Origin: an uncultured Pseudovibrio sp.
GTDB taxonomy: Bacteria > Pseudomonadota > Alphaproteobacteria > Rhizobiales > Stappiaceae
Assembly (NCBI GenBank): GCA_947496145.1
Contig: CANMBS010000047.1
Span: forward strand, 1-38,883
Length of the DNA: 38,883 nt
Direction of reading: 5' to 3'
The notes beneath the pieces were generated by a model. That model saw nothing but the letters and a program-made list of their open reading frames with translations. It did no database searches and was not told the origin of the DNA. Position 1 is the stretch's first letter; each line of letters begins with the position of its first letter. Below, in pieces: positions 6,212 through 13,691 of this stretch. Made by a program: the position numbers and the translations under genes.

Positions 6212-6246
6212 TGGCACATGCCGCTAGGCTTGGGTGGCATGTGCCA
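6212..6246. repeat. Hairpin embedded in the 10-bp array, copy 2
   Basis: The arms and loop are identical to the copy at 6098-6132. After each copy the sequence goes through a short AT-rich spacer and the 10-bp register resumes. Confidence 0.7.
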
Positions 6247-6450
6247 TAAAATCGAGTGGCACAAGATGGCGCATGATGGCGCATGATGGCTTGAGATGGC
6301 GCGAGATGGCGGGAGTTGGCACGAGTTGGCGAGAGTTGGCATAAGCCGTTGAGTGTTTTTGGCTTGAGATGGCGCGTGATGGCACAAGCCGCAGGGGATT
6401 TTCGGCGAGAGTTGGCCGGAGTTGGCTTGAGGTGGCGAGAGTGTAAAGTG

Positions 6451-6490
6451 TGGCAGGATGGTGAAAGTGAGTTAAATCACTTTCAAGGCA
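6451..6490 (-). other. oriT: Putative oriT with P-type nic site (minus strand)
   Basis: On the minus strand the sequence reads TTTCACCATCCTG followed by CC, close to the RP4 nic context TTCACCTATCCTG/C. The cut would fall between 6454 and 6453. Immediately upstream on that strand is an 8-bp inverted repeat (GAAAGTGA 6463-6470 and TCACTTTC 6477-6484), as MOBP oriTs require. Nicking here would send the repeat array in first and the tra operon last, the usual polarity. A MOBP relaxase and TraJ/TraK are encoded in the window. The assignment is by motif only. Confidence 0.55.
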
Positions 6491-6499
6491 GACTTATTC

Positions 6500-6592
6500 G
6501 CACCTGTGGTGCTCAACGCTTTGCTATCCTGTTTGTCGTTCCGACAAATTGGTTCGCCTCCGGCGAGTTGCTGCCAGCTCTTGATGAGCTGG
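6500..6592 (+). repeat. Cluster of small hairpins with a second ATCCTG motif
   Basis: Four short perfect stems follow each other: GCACC/GGTGC (6500-6512), TTTGTCG/CGACAAA (6532-6548), TCGCC/GGCGA (6554-6566) and CCAGCTC/GAGCTGG (6574-6592). The plus strand has CTATCCTG-T at 6525-6532, also a fit to the P-type nic core, between the first two hairpins. It is a weaker oriT candidate because the polarity would put tra genes first. The hairpins may belong to the oriT region or its leading edge. Confidence 0.45.
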
Positions 6593-7253
6593 TGTCTTCT
6601 CATGATGTCATGAGCAGACTTTGGAAGAGGATGAATTGAACGGCAAAGAAGAGACGGAAAAGGTAAGAGGTAAACTCTTGTCAGCAACCATCGCGTGGCT
6701 TGCCGTTTGTGCCTTTGGAAGATTTGTAGTTATGTAACCAGATAACCCATGCCCTGATTTTGCTCAGGCCAGTGTGCCAGGGCGGCGGTGTTTGAAACGC
6801 TGACGCAGGGCGAGGTAGAAAATCCCAAGCTGTCTTGTCACGCCCAAATACATCTAAGTTATGTAAAAGTTTAAATAAACAGACATCAAGCAACGCCAGC
6901 AGGTAACACCAGCTCATTCACAAACTAGAATCACTTCAGTGTGTATTTTAATAAAACTGCTTGGGATTCGCGCACTGTATACGAAAACCATCAAAAAATT
7001 AACCATAACTGCGTGTATGACGGCCAAAAAGCACAACTGATGGCTGTGGATAAGCAGCATCGTGATTATAAACTACGACTTTAGGCGTATAGGCAAACCG
7101 AATCCGCTAGGACTAGGTTGAAGGTGCCCGGACGACTTTTATTCGCATTTCAGTCGTCCGAGCTGGCACAAGCCATGCTACGAACATGACTGTGCCAGCA
7201 AGTAACATCTATCACATGTCACCTGCTAAGGAGGTATTCTCAAAAATCATCAG
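6593..7253. other. Intergenic region upstream of the transfer operon
   Basis: No convincing gene is seen. It contains an 8-bp inverted repeat CGGACGAC/GTCGTCCG (7129-7136 and 7153-7160) and, three bases on, CTGGCACA/TGTGCCAG (7163-7170 and 7191-7198). The second repeat shares the TGGCAC core of the array. By analogy with RP4, where TraK binds between nic and traK, this stretch may hold relaxosome binding sites and the tra promoter. Confidence 0.5.
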
Positions 7254-7298
7254 GCCCAGCCAACAGGCGCACAATATCGTGCGTCTGGCTGGGCTTTT
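7254..7298 (+). terminator. Strong intrinsic terminator before traK
   Basis: The outer stem GCCCAGCC/GGCTGGGC (7254-7261 and 7287-7294) and the inner stem GCGCAC/GTGCGT are followed by TTTT. It is preceded by AAGGAGG (7228-7234) with no ATG behind it. It would end transcripts coming from the array/oriT side, or act as an attenuator of a tra leader transcript. Confidence 0.7.
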
Positions 7299-7373
7299 AT
7301 ACCCCACCACATCTCAATCTCAAACGTTAACGCAATTCAAGGCGCTCGACCCTGCTTGAGCGAATGATGACGC

Positions 7374-7853
7374 ATGTCCGAATTAAAGCGGATGACCCGA
7401 TTAACATGGGGTCAGGCTCAAATTGAAGCTAATTCTCTCAAGGACGACGCATATCCCCTTGTAAAACAAGGACTTGCAGCTTCCGAGATAAAGCGAAGGC
7501 TGTCGCAAGACGCTCCCGTTGTAATGTCTGACAGGGCATTTCGCACCTTTATTAGTGCGTTGAAAGACGAGTGGAACCGTGAAATAGCGGGGCCGCACAG
7601 CATAATTAATGGTGTGAATAACTGTAAAAGCGGTCCCTCAAACCCGTCGCGGAGCACACCTAATCCCAGGATTGATCCCGCCAAAGTGGTGATTGATTCC
7701 CAAAAACCACTACGGGTTGAGAAGGCTGACGATGCAAAATCCGATGCTCAGGCTGCGAATGACAAAACCGCAACCTCACCAGAAAGTGATTCTGTCGGGT
7801 TCCTGTTTAATCCCAATCCTGACCCCAAAAAGATATTCGGTGACGATAAATGA
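7374..7853 (+). CDS. traK: TraK-like oriT-binding relaxosome protein
   Basis: The protein has 159 residues. The first ~75 form a compact, probably helical DNA-binding region (LVKQGLAASEIKRRLSQD, then FRTFISALKDEWN), as in the TraK/helix-turn-helix proteins that precede traL in IncP-like operons. The C-terminal half is polar, low-complexity and ends in an NPNPDPKK tail. It is the first gene of the transfer operon and overlaps traL by ATGA. In RP4, TraK binds and bends oriT; the assignment here rests mostly on position and size. It is a candidate binder of the 10-bp array. Confidence 0.6.
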   Translation: MSELKRMTRLTWGQAQIEANSLKDDAYPLVKQGLAASEIKRRLSQDAPVVMSDRAFRTFISALKDEWNREIAGPHSIINGVNNCKSGPSNPSRSTPNPRIDPAKVVIDSQKPLRVEKADDAKSDAQAANDKTATSPESDSVGFLFNPNPDPKKIFGDDK

Positions 7854-8575
7854 TCTACGTTCATCTTGGACTACAAAATAAAGGCGGGGTTGGGAAAACT
7901 TATTCTTCAAGTGCGCTTGCGCAATACTTCAAGAGTAAAGGTATCGACCCGATTTGTATTGATGCAGATTCAAGTACGCCTACGCTTTCTTCATTTAAAG
8001 CTTTGAAAGCCGTACAGATCGCTATCACAGAAGGAAGTCGGATCAATATTCGTGGTTTTGACGCCATGATTGAGAAAATCTGTTCTCTGCCAGATGGCTC
8101 CACCGTTGTAGTTGATACAGGTTCTTCGACCTTCTTGCCTCTGGCGCAGTACCTTTACGAGGCTCCGGTGCTTCAGCTTTTGAAAGATCAGGGCTGTGAG
8201 GTTGTCATCCACTCCGTGGTTAAGGGCGGGCAGGAGGTTTTAGAAACCATCAACTCGCTGGCCTCCATCGTTGACGGGTTCCCTGACCTGCCTGTGGTTG
8301 TCTGGAAAAACGAATTTACCAATCCGGTGGCCTATGACGGCAAAGCGTTTGAAGCATCTCCCTTTTATCAAAAGTACAAGGACAGGTTCCGGGCGGTAAT
8401 CACATTACCGGAGTGGCAAAAGGATACTTACGGCGAGGACCTGAAAGCGGTTCTTGAAAAACGTTTGACCTTCGAAGAAGCCCTTGCAGACCCAAACATG
8501 AACCTGCTTGCACGTATGCGTGTCAAGGCGATCTGGAATGACCTGATCAACTCCCTTGAACAAGCAAAGCTGTAG
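7850..8575 (+). CDS. traL: TraL/StbB-like ParA-type ATPase
   Basis: The protein has 241 residues, the same size class as RP4 TraL. The N-terminal deviant Walker A is NKGGVGKTYSSSAL (near residues 10-23), followed by a Walker A' block with ICIDADSSTPTL and VVVDTGSS. These are features of the ParA/MinD superfamily. In RP4 the homologue is encoded next to oriT. In R388 the related StbB balances plasmid segregation and conjugation. The start overlaps traK by ATGA and traM follows at once. Since repA/repB are absent, this could also be the only segregation ATPase seen in the window. Confidence 0.85.
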   Translation: MIYVHLGLQNKGGVGKTYSSSALAQYFKSKGIDPICIDADSSTPTLSSFKALKAVQIAITEGSRINIRGFDAMIEKICSLPDGSTVVVDTGSSTFLPLAQYLYEAPVLQLLKDQGCEVVIHSVVKGGQEVLETINSLASIVDGFPDLPVVVWKNEFTNPVAYDGKAFEASPFYQKYKDRFRAVITLPEWQKDTYGEDLKAVLEKRLTFEEALADPNMNLLARMRVKAIWNDLINSLEQAKL

Positions 8576-8584
8576 GTGCGGATC

Positions 8585-9193
8585 ATGGATGCAAACCCAG
8601 ATCCAGCTGGCCCGGATACGACAAGTCCTGAGCCAGACGCCAGCGGGAGCGTGATTGAACCGGGCACAGATTTTGCTCCGTATGGACGGCCTATGACCAA
8701 AGGGCAGGCGCAGCGGATACTTGCTGAAGTGCATGGGGTCGTTGTCAGTGACCGTGATCCTCTTTTGATGCTGGTGACGTTGCTGCAAGGTTTCCATAAG
8801 GACCAGCAAATGGTGCTTGGCGCTTTTGAGCAGCAAGTAAATGCAGCGCACGGTGACGTTCAATCTGATGCTCAAGCCTCAGTACGAGCCCTTGAAACTG
8901 CCTTGCAGCAAGTCACCCGGCAGCAAAGCAAAATGCTTGATGAAGCTGCAAAGGTGATTTGCGAGGCGGTCGAAACCAGCCTGCAACCTGTTGCTGGTCT
9001 GGGCAATGAGATCGTCAGCAAGCTGGGAGAGCGCTCGCTTCAGCAAACCGTTGCTGTTGTGTCCTCCCACACTGCAAATCTGGCTGATTTTAAGTCATGG
9101 ACCCGGTTTCAGCTTAGACGCTTCACCCTCTCAATGGCGGCTTTGACCGCTCTTAATCTGGGCGCGGTGGCCGCGCTGTTTTTAAAGTCATGA
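8585..9193 (+). CDS. traM: TraM-like conjugal transfer protein with C-terminal membrane helix
   Basis: The third gene of a traKLM-type set. ATG 8585 is chosen because TAGGTGCGG lies just upstream; GTG 8576 is an alternative. The N-terminus is Pro/Asp-rich, the middle is long and helical with a YGRPMTKGQAQRIL segment, and a single hydrophobic helix (SMAALTALNLGAVAALFL) ends the protein. The role of TraM is not established in RP4. The topology suggests a cytoplasmic domain anchored in the inner membrane, perhaps linking the relaxosome to the channel. Confidence 0.6.
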   Translation: MDANPDPAGPDTTSPEPDASGSVIEPGTDFAPYGRPMTKGQAQRILAEVHGVVVSDRDPLLMLVTLLQGFHKDQQMVLGAFEQQVNAAHGDVQSDAQASVRALETALQQVTRQQSKMLDEAAKVICEAVETSLQPVAGLGNEIVSKLGERSLQQTVAVVSSHTANLADFKSWTRFQLRRFTLSMAALTALNLGAVAALFLKS

Positions 9194-9207
9194 CGGAGTT
9201 TGAACTC

Positions 9208-9534
9208 ATGCACACTCACCTTAAAACCCTCAAAACCAAGGCTCGGGCTGCGTTCGCAACGCTGACTTGCGGGATGCTTTATGCCCCTGTTGCCTATGCC
9301 AAAGGATCGGATGCGTGGGCAAAGGAAGGGACAGACCTGGGCTGGGATGTTGCCAGTGGTCTCAAATCTTTCGGTATTCCGATACTCGGCGTCTCAATCA
9401 TGGGATTTGGATTATGGGCGCTCCTGCAGGGCAAGATTGATATGCACCGCTTCATACACATCGTGATGGCCGGTGCAATCATAGCCCTTGGCCCTTCTAT
9501 GATCGGCCTTCTGGTTGGTCTGTCTGAGACTTAA
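9208..9534 (+). CDS. virB2: VirB2/TrbC-like major pilin
   Basis: About 108 residues from ATG 9208, which has GGAG nine bases upstream; an in-frame ATG at 9190 overlaps traM but has no site. There is a long signal sequence ending AYA before KGSDAWA. Two hydrophobic helices follow, separated by a short KIDMHR loop: SFGIPILGVSIMGFGLWALL and FIHIVMAGAIIALGPSMIGL. This is the standard pro-pilin layout of VirB2. It would be processed and assembled into the conjugative pilus. Confidence 0.85.
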   Translation: MHTHLKTLKTKARAAFATLTCGMLYAPVAYAKGSDAWAKEGTDLGWDVASGLKSFGIPILGVSIMGFGLWALLQGKIDMHRFIHIVMAGAIIALGPSMIGLLVGLSET

Positions 9535-9548
9535 GGGGAGGGCAGATC

Positions 9549-9875
9549 ATGCGGGCAGGCTGTGCAATGAATGTTCATGTTCAAAAGCCACTGGCAATCT
9601 TTGGGATGCCCCCACTGTTTGCCATCTTCGTCTTTTTGGGCGAAGTGCTGATGCTGGTTTTTCTAAGCATTATTGCAGGGGGAGCCCTCTCTTATGTGGT
9701 GGCCCTTGCAACAGCACCGCCTGCCATTGCAGCTATCGTGATTGCGCGTCGCCGTGACCTGCACTGCGAAACACTCTGGATGCTGCCCTTGCAGTTTTTC
9801 AAGCGAAAGCCATCGCGCATTTTACTGGCGGGAGTGTCTCATAACACCAAAAAAACAAAGCGGGCGAAACCATGA
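9549..9875 (+). CDS. virB3: VirB3-like inner-membrane T4SS protein
   Basis: The protein has 108 residues, with GGGAGGG upstream of the ATG. The N-terminus has the VirB3 pattern of a short soluble stretch (VQKPLAIFGMPP) then two close membrane helices (9640-9750). A basic tail follows. VirB3 associates with VirB4 at the inner membrane and is needed for pilus assembly. Its stop overlaps the virB4 start by ATGA. Confidence 0.85.
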   Translation: MRAGCAMNVHVQKPLAIFGMPPLFAIFVFLGEVLMLVFLSIIAGGALSYVVALATAPPAIAAIVIARRRDLHCETLWMLPLQFFKRKPSRILLAGVSHNTKKTKRAKP

Positions 9876-12226
9876 TTGTCGGAACAACCCTCATATTAGG
9901 TACTGCCATTGTTGGCGGTGCGCTGGCAAACAAGGCCGTAAACTCCTTTGTGCTTGGAGATGTTGAACGCGACTGGCTTGCAGATGAGCTGGAGTTTGAC
10001 AGCATCCATCCAGACCGCAAGACCGTGAGTTTAAAAAACGGTCAGGTGATGCGGATTTTTCAGCTTAAGGGGCAGGCTTACGAAACCAAGTCCTTTGAAG
10101 AGGAAGAAACGCTTTTAAGGAACCGCACAAACGTCCTGCACCAGAGCGCAAAACCCGGAGTGGTCCTTCGCTTCTTTGGTGTGAAGCGAATGCGCGATGT
10201 GTCGTTTGATGCACACTGGCCCACCATTACTCTTGAAGAAATTGGCAAGGCGGAGCAAAAGCAGTTCAAGAGCGCTTATTCTGTGAGCTGGTTTCTGGTC
10301 GTTCAGGCCCCAAGCCAAAGCTTGCTTATCAAGACGTGCAAGAACCTTAGCGGGGGCTTTGGCTCTTATGGTGCTGAGCTGGTTGAAGCGGCAGATGAGC
10401 CAGATAAGCCTTGTCCATTGTCCCGCTTTATCAACTATCTGTTGTGCGGTGAACTCATTGATGAGCTGTGTTCGCCAAGTGCAAACCTGTCTGGAAATCT
10501 GCCTGCAAGTGATCTGCACTTTGACGGGGCAAACGGCACGATTGACAGTTACACACCTAACCACAGACGCACACGGGTTATTGGTGTTCGGTTGTGGCCT
10601 GAACAGGTCAGCGGCATGCTGGTTTCGCGCATCATGTCGCTTTCAGGTGAGGTCGAAGTCAGCCAGATTTGTAAGGTGCTGCACAATGAAAAGTCACTTG
10701 CCCTGCTTCACCGGCAAGCTGCTGAACAGCGTTCAAGCTTTTTTGGCTCAGCTGCTGTTTTAGAGGAGATTGAGGAGACGAGCGAGAGCCTGACCAACAA
10801 TGCTCATTCGCTCTTTGAGACACAGTTCCAGATTGCATTTCGTGCTCGAAGTGACGCCGAACTTGAGGAGCTTCAGGACGAAATCACGGATATCCTGAAC
10901 AAGGCCCGTGTGACGTTTTCACTTGAAACCAAGGGTGTGGGGGTTGTCTGGTTTAACCGAATGGCAGGGCATGAGAGATTGCTGCGGCCACTGCGCATGT
11001 TTGATATCAACATCGCGGCACTGTGGCCGTTCCAGTATTCGCCTGAAGGCAAATACACCTCGCCTTTTGGCGACCGGCCTGTGCGTCTTTTCAAGACCCC
11101 GACCGGGCAGAACTATGCGTTCCAGTTTCATATTCGCGACAAGAAAGAGTCTGCTGGAAACTATCTGGTGTTTGCCCCGACCGGCACGGGTAAATCCACA
11201 CTGATCCTGCACTTGCTCAGCGGGTTTGCGAAGTTTCCAGGCGTTCGCAATTACATCTTCGATAGTGAAGAAGGTGCCCGCTACATGATTGAATGCATGG
11301 GCGGGGTCTATCAGGGCTATAATGAGCTGGCCCTCAATCCGCTGGATATGGATCTGAGTAATAAGGACGGTCAGCACTCGGCGCACCTGATTATGCGGGC
11401 CATGCTGGGTGAGGTCTATTCATCTGAGATGGATGACCATATTCAAGCGGCAATTGATTATGCTGGCGAGCTGGAACCGGGCCTGCGCACCTTTAATAAT
11501 ATCTACAATGCATCGTTTCCGCCACGCTCTGTTATCCGGCAGGAATTTGCAAAGTGGATACATGACGGACGGGGCAGAGACGGCATCTACAGCCACATTT
11601 TTAACTCCCGCCGCGATCAGATTGCAGCCTATCTGGATAAGAGCTTTCTTGTTGGTATCAACATGAATAAGGCGCTGGAAGATGTGGTGCTGGGGCCTGC
11701 GATTGTCGCCCATATCATTCAGGCGATTTCCAGAGCGGCGCGTTCTTCTAAAGACGGGTTTACTATCTTTGTCGATGAAGCGGCCAACCTGCTGCAAAAC
11801 GCAGGATTTCGAACAGAAGTTCTCAAAATGTACCGCGAGTATCGTAAGCGCGGCGGGCTTGTGGGGCTGGCGTTTCAGGAGCCGGGGGCGCTCCTCAACT
11901 TTGAAGATTCCCACGGCATTATCCATAACACACAAACCATCTTCCTGTTTCCAAACTCCAAGGCAGAAACCGAGGACCTGAAGGCGCTCGGTCTGACACA
12001 TGAGCAGATTGATTTTGTCAAAGGCGGGCTTGAAATGCGCGGCGGTCGGCAGGTGCTTCTGATCAAGCAGGAACTGGCCTCCAGCTACAATGAAAGCACG
12101 ATTTTGGACATTGATCTGTCCGGGCTTGGTGATGCGCTTCGCTTTTACAGAGCCGGCGATAACGTCAACGCGGAACTGAAACTTCTCAAAGAAAAGTATG
12201 GTGACCAATGGCTTGCACAACTTTAA
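9872..12226 (+). CDS. virB4: VirB4-type T4SS ATPase
   Basis: The protein has 784 residues, a normal length. The N-terminal CagE/TrbE-like domain is followed by a RecA-like ATPase with Walker A APTGTGKST (near residue 435) and Walker B FTIFVDEAANLL (near 632). A C-terminal motif region has LVGLAFQEPGAL. VirB4 energises pilus biogenesis and substrate transfer at the inner membrane. It starts inside the virB3 stop codon and its 3' end overlaps virB5 by 19 bases, indicating tight translational coupling. Confidence 0.95.
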   Translation: MIVGTTLILGTAIVGGALANKAVNSFVLGDVERDWLADELEFDSIHPDRKTVSLKNGQVMRIFQLKGQAYETKSFEEEETLLRNRTNVLHQSAKPGVVLRFFGVKRMRDVSFDAHWPTITLEEIGKAEQKQFKSAYSVSWFLVVQAPSQSLLIKTCKNLSGGFGSYGAELVEAADEPDKPCPLSRFINYLLCGELIDELCSPSANLSGNLPASDLHFDGANGTIDSYTPNHRRTRVIGVRLWPEQVSGMLVSRIMSLSGEVEVSQICKVLHNEKSLALLHRQAAEQRSSFFGSAAVLEEIEETSESLTNNAHSLFETQFQIAFRARSDAELEELQDEITDILNKARVTFSLETKGVGVVWFNRMAGHERLLRPLRMFDINIAALWPFQYSPEGKYTSPFGDRPVRLFKTPTGQNYAFQFHIRDKKESAGNYLVFAPTGTGKSTLILHLLSGFAKFPGVRNYIFDSEEGARYMIECMGGVYQGYNELALNPLDMDLSNKDGQHSAHLIMRAMLGEVYSSEMDDHIQAAIDYAGELEPGLRTFNNIYNASFPPRSVIRQEFAKWIHDGRGRDGIYSHIFNSRRDQIAAYLDKSFLVGINMNKALEDVVLGPAIVAHIIQAISRAARSSKDGFTIFVDEAANLLQNAGFRTEVLKMYREYRKRGGLVGLAFQEPGALLNFEDSHGIIHNTQTIFLFPNSKAETEDLKALGLTHEQIDFVKGGLEMRGGRQVLLIKQELASSYNESTILDIDLSGLGDALRFYRAGDNVNAELKLLKEKYGDQWLAQL

Positions 12227-12975
12227 AAGCAGCGCTCGCAGCGAGCTTTATCCTGTTTGGTTCTTCTGCAAGTTTTGGGGCAATGGCTGTTCATGACCCG
12301 GCAAATCTTGCTGAGGCACAAAAGCAGTTGCTCCAGCTCAAAGAGCAAATCAAGACAGCGCAGGAGCAGCTCCAGGCTGTGACGAAAATACGCGATGATA
12401 TCACCTCAACGCTGAATGCGATTGGTGAGGCGACAAGCCTTTCTATCCCGAGCATAAACTTCAATGAGCTCTCCTCACAAATTATGGGAGATATGGGATG
12501 TCTGGTTCCGGACTACCAGGAGATGATGCCTTCACTTGATTTTGAGGAGGTGAGTTTTGGAAGTGTGTGTGAGCGCGGCAGCGCCTATCGCACAGGTCTG
12601 ATGAGTTCCCCAGATGATGTGCGCAACTTAAACTGGGAAGAAAAGCGGGATCTTCGCAAGGGCATTCAGGCCAACCGGTCGCGGGTGATTACCGATGCCA
12701 CCACCAAAGGTCTGGCACAGGCGGATAAAGCGCAAGAGGATGCGGCTACAACACTGCGAACGGCTCAGGAATACAAGAATGCCGGAGCCTCAGCAACGAC
12801 GATGAATGACCGCCTGCAGGTTTTGATTGAGGTGGAGGTTGCTCAACTGGCTTCACAAGCTGCGACCAATCAGATGATGGCGCAGCTTTTGAAGGTTATG
12901 TCGGCTCAGGTCATTCATACATCCGTGCCGCTTGAAAACGACATGGCAAAATCTCAGTCGGAGGATGACAGTTGA
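12208..12975 (+). CDS. virB5: VirB5-like minor pilin
   Basis: The protein has 255 residues with a clear signal peptide (AALAASFILFGSSASFGAMA). A long coiled-coil-prone helical region follows (EAQKQLLQLKEQIKTAQEQL, residues ~33-55), with two Cys in the middle and a helical C-terminus. This is the VirB5/TrbJ pattern: a periplasmic helical bundle at the pilus tip. The gene overlaps virB4 at the start. Its last 22 bases overlap the convergent antisense gene at 12954. Confidence 0.82.
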   Translation: MACTTLKAALAASFILFGSSASFGAMAVHDPANLAEAQKQLLQLKEQIKTAQEQLQAVTKIRDDITSTLNAIGEATSLSIPSINFNELSSQIMGDMGCLVPDYQEMMPSLDFEEVSFGSVCERGSAYRTGLMSSPDDVRNLNWEEKRDLRKGIQANRSRVITDATTKGLAQADKAQEDAATTLRTAQEYKNAGASATTMNDRLQVLIEVEVAQLASQAATNQMMAQLLKVMSAQVIHTSVPLENDMAKSQSEDDS

Positions 12976-13691
12976 TCAATCAACTTTTGCCTCTGGCCTT
13001 CCGGCATCTTCATGATGGCTTCCATAGCTTCGCTGCGCTTGCGGGCTTTGGCTTTACGGGCTCGAAGTGTGATCTTGCGGGCACGTTCCTTGTCGGTTTG
13101 CCAGTCGGGAATGGAGCACGTGTCTCCCATCAGAAAACCGAATTGCTTTTGAAACCGGGGGCAAACTTCCTGTTCCCATGCGGCCCATTCTTCGTGAAGC
13201 GGCGGAGCACTGCCAGCATGTCTGCGCCACGCTTCGAGGATCATATCCATGTCGCGGGTGCGGGTGAGGCCAGCGGGGTTGTCGTAGGTTTTCAGCGTAT
13301 CCAGCCGGGTTTGTCGGGTTTTGCGGATCTTGCGATTGGAAACAAGTTTGCCATCCCAATTGAAGTACTGGTCATAAGATTTGTTAAACTCGGAGAAGAA
13401 CTTGTCCGCTGTATTAAACTTCTGCCAAACATGCTTGGCGTACGCGGCATCAAAAAACCACTCCGGGCGGAACTCTTTGGGCCTGCTCTGACACTTACCG
13501 CTAGTCGCAAGTACGCTACCCGTAATCTTGTAGATTTTACCGTCCGAGGCTTCCACGCTTATCGGTCCGCAGTCCTGTTTGGATTTGGCTGCGACATTTC
13601 CGGAGACCAGACACATGGCAAATAATAGTGCACCAGCCTGTATCAGTTGCAAGATTTTTCGTGAGTACGAATTCCACGCGGAAAAAGTCAT
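12954..13691 (-). CDS. Antisense secreted protein of unknown function inside the virB operon
   Basis: The 245-codon minus-strand frame looks protein-like. It has a basic N-terminus and hydrophobic signal segment (KILQLIQAGALLFAMCLVSG, cleavage near NVAA-KSKQ). The domain that follows has four Cys and many Trp/Tyr, and the tail is very basic (RARKAKARKRSEAMEAI). The opposite plus-strand frame has no domain character. ATG 13691 gives the full signal peptide; 13724 and 13616 are alternatives. It overlaps the virB5 stop by 22 bases and the virB6 start region by ~77. No family is recognised. Placement suggests entry exclusion, envelope modification or regulation, none of which can be shown here. 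Confidence 0.68.
   Translation of the reverse strand: MTFSAWNSYSRKILQLIQAGALLFAMCLVSGNVAAKSKQDCGPISVEASDGKIYKITGSVLATSGKCQSRPKEFRPEWFFDAAYAKHVWQKFNTADKFFSEFNKSYDQYFNWDGKLVSNRKIRKTRQTRLDTLKTYDNPAGLTRTRDMDMILEAWRRHAGSAPPLHEEWAAWEQEVCPRFQKQFGFLMGDTCSIPDWQTDKERARKITLRARKAKARKRSEAMEAIMKMPEGQRQKLIDQLSSSD

Larger units (their letters stand above)
6003..6443 (+). repeat. Array of 10-bp-phased TGGC repeats (about two dozen units)
   Basis: Units fit WTGGCNNNAG in an exact 10-base register over long runs. For example, starts at 6141, 6151, 6161, 6171, 6181, 6191 and 6201 are uninterrupted, and another run spans 6256-6345. The unit length is not a multiple of three, so this is not a coding repeat. Two copies of an 11-bp-arm hairpin are embedded in register with it. 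The array stops about 10 bases before the putative nic site. Helically phased short repeats are typical of centromere-like or protein-wrapping sites, such as parC-type arrays and the StbA sites of R388. Confidence 0.8.

Noticed and set aside
5422-6387. Several overlapping frames on both strands over the hairpins and the 10-bp array
   Set aside because: They arise from GC-rich repeats; the 10-base unit cycles through all frames and the products are repetitive nonsense.
6003-6443. CRISPR array
   Set aside because: Units are 10 bp without spacers of constant length, and no cas genes are present.
6681-6917. A 78-codon minus-strand frame upstream of traK
   Set aside because: No ribosome site and no recognisable domain; it lies in the presumed oriT/leader region.
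11420-12220. A 266-codon minus-strand frame inside virB4
   Set aside because: It is antisense to the conserved VirB4 ATPase domain and is explained by codon bias.
12972-13625. A long plus-strand frame between virB5 and virB6 as a real gene
   Set aside because: Its product has no domain character, and the opposite strand encodes a convincing signal peptide and a coherent charged protein; only one is likely real.
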